DNA of 64,000 nt from Cyanodermella asteris (Eukaryota; Ascomycota; Lecanoromycetes; Ostropales; Stictidaceae). Made by a program: the position numbers and the translations under genes. The notes under the pieces were generated by a model, which had not been told where the DNA came from, made no database searches, and worked only from the letters and a program-made list of their open reading frames with translations. Each line of letters begins with the position of its first letter. Position 1 is the first letter of the stretch. The stretch covers positions 834,980-898,979 of the forward strand of contig UYJD01000010.1 of assembly GCA_900618795.1 (NCBI GenBank), in the 5' to 3' direction. Below, piece after piece: positions 57,284 to 64,000 of the stretch.

Positions 57284-58120
57284 ATGGCCACTTACGCAGC
57301 AATGGAGAAGCGCTCTCTTGAGAAGAAGGATGACAAGAAATGCTACCGCAAGATGGGCGGCGGTGTCAAGGAGGCCACCACTTTCACGCCATGCTCGTCC
57401 ATCATCGACGGCGACATGTGCTGTGGCGAAAACGATGAGTGCATGCCTCTCGATCCTTCGAACAAGAGTGTGAGGATGTGCTTCAGCCCGACCAACAACA
57501 CAGCAGACCACTTCACCAGCTATTACGTCGCCGGCTGCACGGATTCAAACTTCAAGGACGACTCGTGCTTTGACCACTGCGGTGGCAGCGACAGTGAGTT
57601 GCTCCCATCTGGTAACAGAATGATCAACGGCTAACGCACCAAAGATTCCCTCGGCCAAAACAGCGTCAAATACCAGTCAAGCAGCAAGCAATGGCAATGC
57701 TGCGACCGCCAGGGCACCGGAATTTCCTGCGACTCCAGCAGCGACAAGTTCAGCGGCCCAACACAGCAGTACTACGACGACTACCGCGCAAACCTCGACA
57801 GTGCCAAACACGGCATCAAGCTGGCCATCGGCGCCATCATTGGCATCGTCATTGCTTGCGTCGTCGTCGCCGCTTTCGGCTGCTTCTGCCTGTGGAGATG
57901 CTGCTTCAGCCGCCACGCCCGAGACAAGAGAAGTCGTGGAAAGTTTGTTCCCCTGGGCAATACGCGCGGTTCCGAGAACGTCTGGGACGCGAATGCGCAC
58001 AACCACAACCACGAATTGCACGATGGTCCTGCTGGCAGCTACGGATATGGTGGACAAGGTGCGCCATACAACCCGCCTCACCAGCAAGGTCCTCAGTACA
58101 CCGTTGCCAACTTCCGATAG
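57284..58120 (+). CDS. Cysteine-rich one-pass membrane protein, uncharacterised
   Basis: Two exons, 57284-57593 and 57645-58120, with a 51-nt GTGAGT...CAAAG intron, give 261 aa. The first half is Cys-rich: TPCSSIIDGDMCCGENDEC, VAGCTDSNF and DDSCFDHCGG, then WQCCDRQGTGISCDS. This resembles a widespread fungal extracellular module of unknown role. One membrane span (AIGAIIGIVIACVVVAAFGC) is followed by a basic stop-transfer patch and a Gly/His/Pro/Asn-rich cytosolic tail. No N-terminal signal peptide is visible in this model (it begins MATYAAMEKRSLEKKDD), so either an upstream exon is missing or the single span acts as signal-anchor. Confidence 0.75.
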
Positions 58121-59086
58121 AGAGGGCGCAATCAAGAGAAGGATGTACGGTCTCAACGCTAAATCGGCACTGCTTCTTTGCGGCCCGCCGGCGAATTCCG
58201 CTGTCAACAAAATTGTTATGCTAGTGATGTGATGTTATCTGGGCGTTTTGGTAGAGCACTTTGGCGGCTGGAGTTTGGGTAACAACTGGACATTCGAAGC
58301 GCACACGGGCGCTGCCAGTCCTTGATTCAACCTATTCGTCTTCATATTCGCTGTACATGTACAACTAGAGCTGCCGCGTTCAGGCGCTTCTTGGCTCGAG
58401 GCACAAGGCGCTCACGACCAGACAGTGTTTGAGATACAATGAGTTCAAATGATTACCTTTGAAGTCTTGCAATGCCGTGAGATCGACATACGGAAGGTAA
58501 AATCCGATGTTTTTGGTGCACAAGACGAATTAATTTTCTCTCGTGGCAGCTTCCCATCAAACCTCCACATGCCAGCGTCGGCGAAAGAGCAATCAGCCAA
58601 AAGAGCTCCCAAGAAAACAACCACGCACGGCACTTCCAACAGGCACCTTTTCTGCCAAACATTAACCCGACAAAAACTGCGCATTGACCTTCCTGTAAAG
58701 AAGCAATGCCTCGAAATAGGGTTCACTACCGTTCCCTCGCTCGTCACCGCTCAACTCTTGCTTGCTCCACCAGGGAACCCGCTTCAAACCCATGCCGTCC
58801 GTATGCGTTCCTGTCCCCCACGGGGAACCCAGCTCGACGATCAGTTCCATGCATCCAACCAGACTCCATCTTTGTTCCTCCACTCGGGATTCTGGAAAAC
58901 GTCATGCTCAAATGTCCCAGCCTAGTTCCTGCCTAGTGGTGTGCTGTAGCGGGCTGTAGCTTGAAGCTGCAGACCCACTGCGATGTACAGGTACTGGTAT
59001 ATATGCCGCGACGACCGGCTCATGTCTCTCTCAAGGTAGGGCAGCCTCTCTGTTCGTGACCTGGTTTTGCATTGAGAGAGTCAAAC
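58121..59086. other. Intergenic region upstream of the GH1 gene
   Basis: About 970 bp. A TATATAT box at 58998-59004 lies 83 bp before the GH1 start codon. No other gene is supported. Confidence 0.55.
58998..59004 (+). promoter_or_regulatory. TATA-like box of the GH1 gene
   Basis: TATATAT located 83 bp upstream of the ATG at 59087, a normal position for a fungal TATA element. Confidence 0.45.
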
Positions 59087-61325
59087 ATGTTCCGTCGACT
59101 TGTAGGCAGCTTGGCGGTTGCTTCGCTTGCTTTCTTGCAGGCGGTAGAGGCTCAGTCGTTCGCCAATGCTTCTACATCTACTGTGGTGCCTTCGGCAACG
59201 GTTAATGGCACGGCTGTGGCGAATCCGGCGGCTTTTGTGACGACTTTGAAGATCTCGGTCGATGGTACGTTAGTTTTCGATTGTCTTGATTAGATCACGG
59301 AGGGTCTTGTTTCGAAGAAGGTGATCCTACTGGAAGTATCGAGTGGTTTAATGGGTGGTTTGTTCTGCCTCAAATTTGTACTTCGAAAATATTCCCAACG
59401 CACTGTCCCAAGCTTATTGTATAGATGGCATCCCGATAAGGCGTAAACACCTTGACATTGCTGATCTGATGCTTCAAAGACCTCTGGGACATCGCCATCG
59501 GCCCAGTCTCTTCAGCAAACACCACGACCACCGTCGAAGCCACACCAGTCCCATCAAGCTCTCTGGTCCCTCCTCCCTTCCTTACCAACTACGCGTGGCC
59601 TCCAGGCCGTGATATTCCCGTTTCAACTCAAAATCAATCATGGAAATTTCCCAAAAACTTCCAGCTCGGCGTGGCTGGTGCAGCCTTCCAGATCGAAGGC
59701 GCGGCCCAAGCCGAAGGCAAGGGACCCAGCGTCTGGGACAAATTGACACACTCCGTGAAAGGAAATCAGGCCGATAACTCGACGGGCGATATCACGGACA
59801 ACAATTACTATCTATACAAGCAAGGTGAGCAAGACCCCACATCAACCTCGAACTCTCCACTGGAACAATGACTGACATCGAGGGTCTTTAACAGACATCG
59901 CACGTCTTGCTGCGATTGGTATTAACACATACTCGTTCTCCCTGGCTTGGACGCGCATTTTTCCCTTTGGATCCGGTCCGGTCAACGAGCTGGGTATCGC
60001 TCACTACAACGACGTGATCGATACCTGCCTGCAGTACAATATCACACCTGTGGTCACGCTCTACCACTGGGACACGCCACTCTATCTCCAAGAAACCTAC
60101 GGCGGCTGGCTAGGCAACCAGATCGTCGAAGACTTTGTCGCTTACGCAAAAGTGGCTTTTGCCCGTTTCGGCGACCGAGTCAAGCACTGGTTTACAGTCA
60201 ACGAACGTAAGCACACCGCCCACCTCCCTACGACACTCCATGTTATGATGGAAAGCTGATTGACATTTCTAGCTATCGTTTTCTGTGGCCAGTACCCGCT
60301 CCCAGCACAGTACTTCAAGAACTTCACCATTCCGTATCAACACCAACAATACGTCTGCGGCAGGAACGTCGTCCTAGCACACGCCGAGACATATCATGTT
60401 GGCAAAGCCATGATGCCAGACAGCACCATTGCGTTCAAGAACAACGGCGGCTACAAGATCCCCCTGACCAACTCGACCGAAGACGCAGAAGCCGTGCAAC
60501 GAGCCTGGGACTTCAATGAAGGCGTAAGTTAAACCCCGTCATATTCCCCACTCCCAATCCGTCCCATTCCCATCAAACCATCGAACGACCCAATCAAATT
60601 CGTCAAGCCACGAAAACCATACTCACAAATCATTCTAGCGGTTCGCAGACCCCATCTACCTAACCGGCGACTGGCCATCCTCCCTCGCCCCCTACCTCTC
60701 CACCTTCCTCCCGCCCTTCACCTCCTCCCAAAAGCAATCCATAAAAGGCACCGCCGATGTCTTCGCCCACGACGCCTACACCTCCTCCTTCTACATGGCC
60801 CCGGATTCGGGAATCTCCAGCTGCACCGCCAACGCCTCCCACCCGCTCTACCTGGGGTGTTTCAACACCACCAACGCCTACTCGGCCCAAGACGGATCCT
60901 GGCTCGTCGGCGCCGCCGCCGACCCGCACTCTCCCTGGCTGCACAAGGCGACGGACTGGGTCCCGACGCTGCTCCACTACATCACCGACACCTGGAAGCC
61001 GGCGCAGGGCGTCGTGGTCAGCGAGTTCGGCTTCGCGGAGCCGTTTGAGAATATGAAGCAACTCTTGGGCGATATCCTGTTCGATCCCGTGAGGACTTCG
61101 TACTATCACGATTACATGGAGGCCGTGCTGAGGGCGATTGCCGAGGGTGTGAATGTACGGGGTACGCTGGCGTGGAGTTTTGTGGATAATTTGGAGTGGA
61201 GTAGTGGGTTTACGGTCAAGTTTGGGATGCAGTACGTTAACTTTACGAGTCCCGGGTTGGAGAGGAGTTACAAGGCTAGTTTCTTCGCTTATACTGGCGC
61301 TTTTAAGCAGTATGTAGAGAAGTGA
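59087..61325 (+). CDS. Secreted GH1 beta-glucosidase-like enzyme
   Basis: Five exons, 59087-59264, 59480-59824, 59895-60206, 60273-60523 and 60639-61325, give 590 aa. A signal peptide (RLVGSLAVASLAFLQAVEAQ) and a Thr/Ser/Pro-rich linker precede the (beta/alpha)8 barrel. FQLGVAGAAFQIEGAAQAEG and YSFSLAWTRIFPFG are classic GH1 blocks. The acid/base Glu (about 278) lies in WFTVNEP, spanning the exon 3-4 join. The nucleophile is most likely Glu491 in VVVSEFGF, where most GH1 members have TENG. WSFVDNLEWSSGF matches the aglycone-side motif. Intron 1 is long (215 nt); the others are 66-115 nt. It likely hydrolyses beta-glucosides outside the cell. Convergent with the acyl-CoA synthetase gene. Confidence 0.9.
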
Positions 61326-61605
61326 GGCAATAGAAATAGAAAATGGAGAAGATGAATGACACTCTGAATGTGGCAGCAAATTCGACGTTTGCTGATGTCT
61401 CATGTGGCATGGGGGCATTTCTATGACTATCAATTCCGACTTCGAACAAGTTTTCAATCACACATGCTAAAGGCTTCCAATGAGAAATAATGACATTCGA
61501 TTCGGGATCAAAGATTCGTTCACGGATGCTGGTATCGCTTATCTTGGCACATTAGGTATCACGTTTTCTTCGCTGTCGTCAAACCACCACCTCTTTTCAC
61601 ACCCT

Positions 61606-63749
61606 TCATGCGTCCTTGTATGCCTGGTCCACCTGTTTCTGGTATTTCTTGAGAATAGGCTTGCGCTGCAGCTTTTGAGCGGCGGTAAGAAGACCCTGGG
61701 ATGGATGTCAGTAGTTGAACCTTTACTCCTCATCAATGCGAAGCTTACATTCTGCGGCGTCCATTCTTCCTCGGATAGGACGATACCTGAAATGATCTCG
61801 AAAGGTGCCAGACCGCCCTTCTTGCCTGCTGCCTGCAGCTCCTTCAGTGCTGCGTCCTGGAGCTTCTTTTCGTGTACTAGCTCTTCGATGCCGCCTCCTG
61901 AAATGCCGTTGTCCTTGGCCAACTGCTTGAGCGCTGGCTCGGCCGGCACGATGATTGCAATCGGCTTCGCCTTGTCGTCGGCGGCATACACGCAAATATT
62001 TGCGACAATCTTCGACGTCTTGTAGATCGACTCAAGCTTCTCGAGCGCAATGTATTCACCATTGAGTGTCTTGACGAGATTCTTCTTGCGGTCAATCAAG
62101 CGGAGGTGACCGTTGTGGTCGAATTCGCCAATATCACCAGTTTTGAACCAGCCGTCAGGTGTGCACGCCTCCTTTGTCTCTTCTGGGTTGTTAAAGTATT
62201 CGGTGATGACACTGTCGCCGCGAATCCAGACCTCACCCTGCGGCGGGTCGTTGGTGGAGAAGTAGCCTGCGTCGGCGAAATCGACCAGCTTGACCTCGAT
62301 GGATGCGGGAATGTCGCCCAATGCATCTGTTGTCCAGTGGCGGGGATCCTGCAAAACACCCATGGCAGTGGTTTCCGTCAGACCATACCCGGAGACCATG
62401 GGGCAGATGGCGTTGGAAATGAAGCGCTGTGTCTCCTTTGCAATGGGTCCACCACCGTTCATGCAAATTCTCATGCGGCCACCAGTGGCCGCCTTTACCT
62501 GTTTGAAAACAACCGCGTCTAGGACGCTGGCACCAGGGAGACCGTAATCGAGCAGGAAGGTCTTTGCAGCCATGGCACCCCAGAAGAGGTTCTTCTTGAG
62601 TGCACCACCAGCCTCGACCCTGGCCACGACGCCCTTACGGACGGTCTCCCAGACCGCTGGAACACCGACAAGGATGGTTGGCTTGAACTCGCGCATGTCA
62701 CCAACAGAGTTCTTCATGGAAGTGTCGGACAGAGTCTTCGGGTTGCCGTAGCCCATGGTTCCTCCCCAGTAGAGGGTCGCGTTCTCAAACACAAACTCCA
62801 AAATATGCGCAGCAGGCAGATAGGTGAGTAGACCATCTCCGGGACCGATGTACTTGCCGATGATTGTGTCAACACCGGCAATGGCAGCGATGACAGCTTT
62901 GTGCTTCAACGGGACACCCTTGGGCGTACCGGTGGAGCCAGAAGTGTACATGATGCAGCAAAGGTCCTCTGGCTTAGGCGGAACTGGCTCGACCGGGTTC
63001 TCCTCGCCCAGCTTTTGCAGCTCATCGATTGAGACGATGGTAAGACGCTCGTGAGTCTTCTTGAGCTCATCAATATCGGCCTGCTTGACATCACCATTGT
63101 GGTTGTTGTAAATGATGCAGTGAACATTTGTGGCTTTTTCCAGCGGCTTAAGCAATGTCTTTAGCAGAGTACCGTCCGTGTAGATGCCCTTGGAGCCGGT
63201 CTGGACCAGTGAGTGAGTCAGGCCCTCCTGCCCGAGAGTATCGTATGCAGTCGCGATTGGTATCGACTGCGAAACAGCGCCGTGGGCAGTAGTCAGCCAG
63301 TTCGCGTGAGTAGCACCGTAAACGTGTAACCTGTCGCCCTTTTCGAGACCGAGCTTGCGAAGGCCAGAACCTGCCTGTCGTACAAGACGCTGGTACTCGA
63401 CAAAACTGATGTATGTGTAGCCGGAGAGCTCAAAGTATGTCCACTCCTTGTCGACCTCCTTCAGTTGTCCGTCAACCATCTTCTTGGCCTTCTTCTTCTC
63501 CTTGTGAGTCTTGATGAGCTTTCGGGTGCCCATTGCTTTGGCGTTGCCGAATTTCTCGGCGCCGCGCTGGATGAGATCCCAGATGGTCTTGACATCTGGC
63601 GCGGGCGAAGCAATAAGCTTGTCTTTGGCAGCCGGGTGTCGACGAGGAATGGTTTCGCCTTCCTGCTTCGTATAACCTGGGGATTCGATGGTAAATGGCC
63701 CCTTTTCGGCCATGTAGGGATATAGGGTCTGCTCTCGTCGAGAAGCCAT
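61606..63749 (-). CDS. Long-chain acyl-CoA synthetase (FAA-type)
   Basis: Activates fatty acids with ATP and CoA. Two exons, 63749-61749 and 61695-61606, with a 53-nt intron (GTAAGC...TCCCAG), give 696 aa. The AMP-binding P-loop YTSGSTGTPKGVPL, the YGLTETTAMG motif, GWFKTGDIGEF and the fatty-acid-binding DRKKNLVKTLNGEYIALEKL are all present. The last exon encodes 29 residues ending KKYQKQVDQAYKDA. There is no N-terminal membrane span and no clear C-terminal SKL-type peroxisomal signal, so it resembles the cytosolic or ER-associated Faa1/Faa4 group. The start MASRREQTLYPYM fits the family. Confidence 0.94.
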
Positions 63750-64000
63750 GATGGAGAATACAGGTAGAGTGCAGTAGGCGAGGAGGTAATCAAGACGTGA
63801 GCTGGTGAGATGGGTGCTGGCACTCGAAGCACGAATGGAGTGCGGAGAGCTTGGCCGAAGAAGCTATGGCCGTTGCCGTGACGAAATGGTTCGCGGTAGG
63901 ATTGATCAGTCGAGGTTTGAAAAGCAGTGATGCTATGAAGCTTTCGACGGGGTTTCGGGACGTGGATGTGTGTAGCACGGTGAATGCGGAGCTCACCAGA
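63750..64000. promoter_or_regulatory. Upstream region of the acyl-CoA synthetase gene
   Basis: The last 250 bp of the window. It is the promoter and leader side of the minus-strand synthetase gene. No defined element or other ORF is recognised. Confidence 0.4.

Overview
The window is nuclear DNA from a filamentous ascomycete (Pezizomycotina). The evidence is many short GT-AG introns (about 50-215 nt), an intron-bearing tRNA-Ile, and fungus-typical genes: oxidosqualene cyclase, a fungal-rhodopsin-fold membrane protein, an LCCL membrane protein, a GPI-type aspartic protease and a secreted exo-glucanase. The class Dothideomycetes is only a guess. No rRNA, CRISPR array, transposase, LTR element or bacterial-style operon was recognised. 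Exon coordinates were worked out by hand from reading frames and splice signals.

Layout. 1-0.5 kb: minus-strand relic of a cytochrome P450. 2.9-4.7 kb: cdc25 mitotic phosphatase (minus). 7.5-10.6 kb: Pol5/Mybbp1a-like nucleolar protein (plus). 10.6-18.4 kb: gene-poor block with one doubtful minus-strand ORF. 18.4-24.3 kb: GPI-type aspartic protease, a truncated glycosyltransferase-like relic, and an LCCL membrane protein. 24.5-32.0 kb: compact housekeeping block with an uncharacterised mitochondrial protein, TRAPP subunit Bet5, eIF6, two poorly characterised acidic proteins, and the Swi5 recombination mediator. 35.4-39.3 kb: GT2 glycosyltransferase, tRNA-Ile(AAT), phytanoyl-CoA dioxygenase-like protein. 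41-49.9 kb: fungal rhodopsin-fold protein, SET-domain lysine methyltransferase broken by one in-frame TGA, SDR, lanosterol synthase ERG7, VOC/glyoxalase-fold protein. 51.2-64 kb: wax-synthase-like MBOAT acyltransferase, GH5 exo-1,3-beta-glucanase, one-pass cysteine-rich membrane protein, GH1 beta-glucosidase, long-chain acyl-CoA synthetase.

How the genes work together. Most are independent housekeeping genes: cell cycle, ribosome biogenesis (Pol5 and eIF6), vesicle tethering, sterol and fatty-acid activation, and wall or glycan turnover. Convergent pairs lie 100-300 bp apart, and several divergent pairs share promoter space. I see no clear biosynthetic cluster or new defence system. The most notable observations are the TGA at a conserved Trp position in the SETD6/Rkm4-like gene, a swi5 last exon that canonical splicing leaves out of frame, and the roughly 7 kb stretch without recognisable genes.
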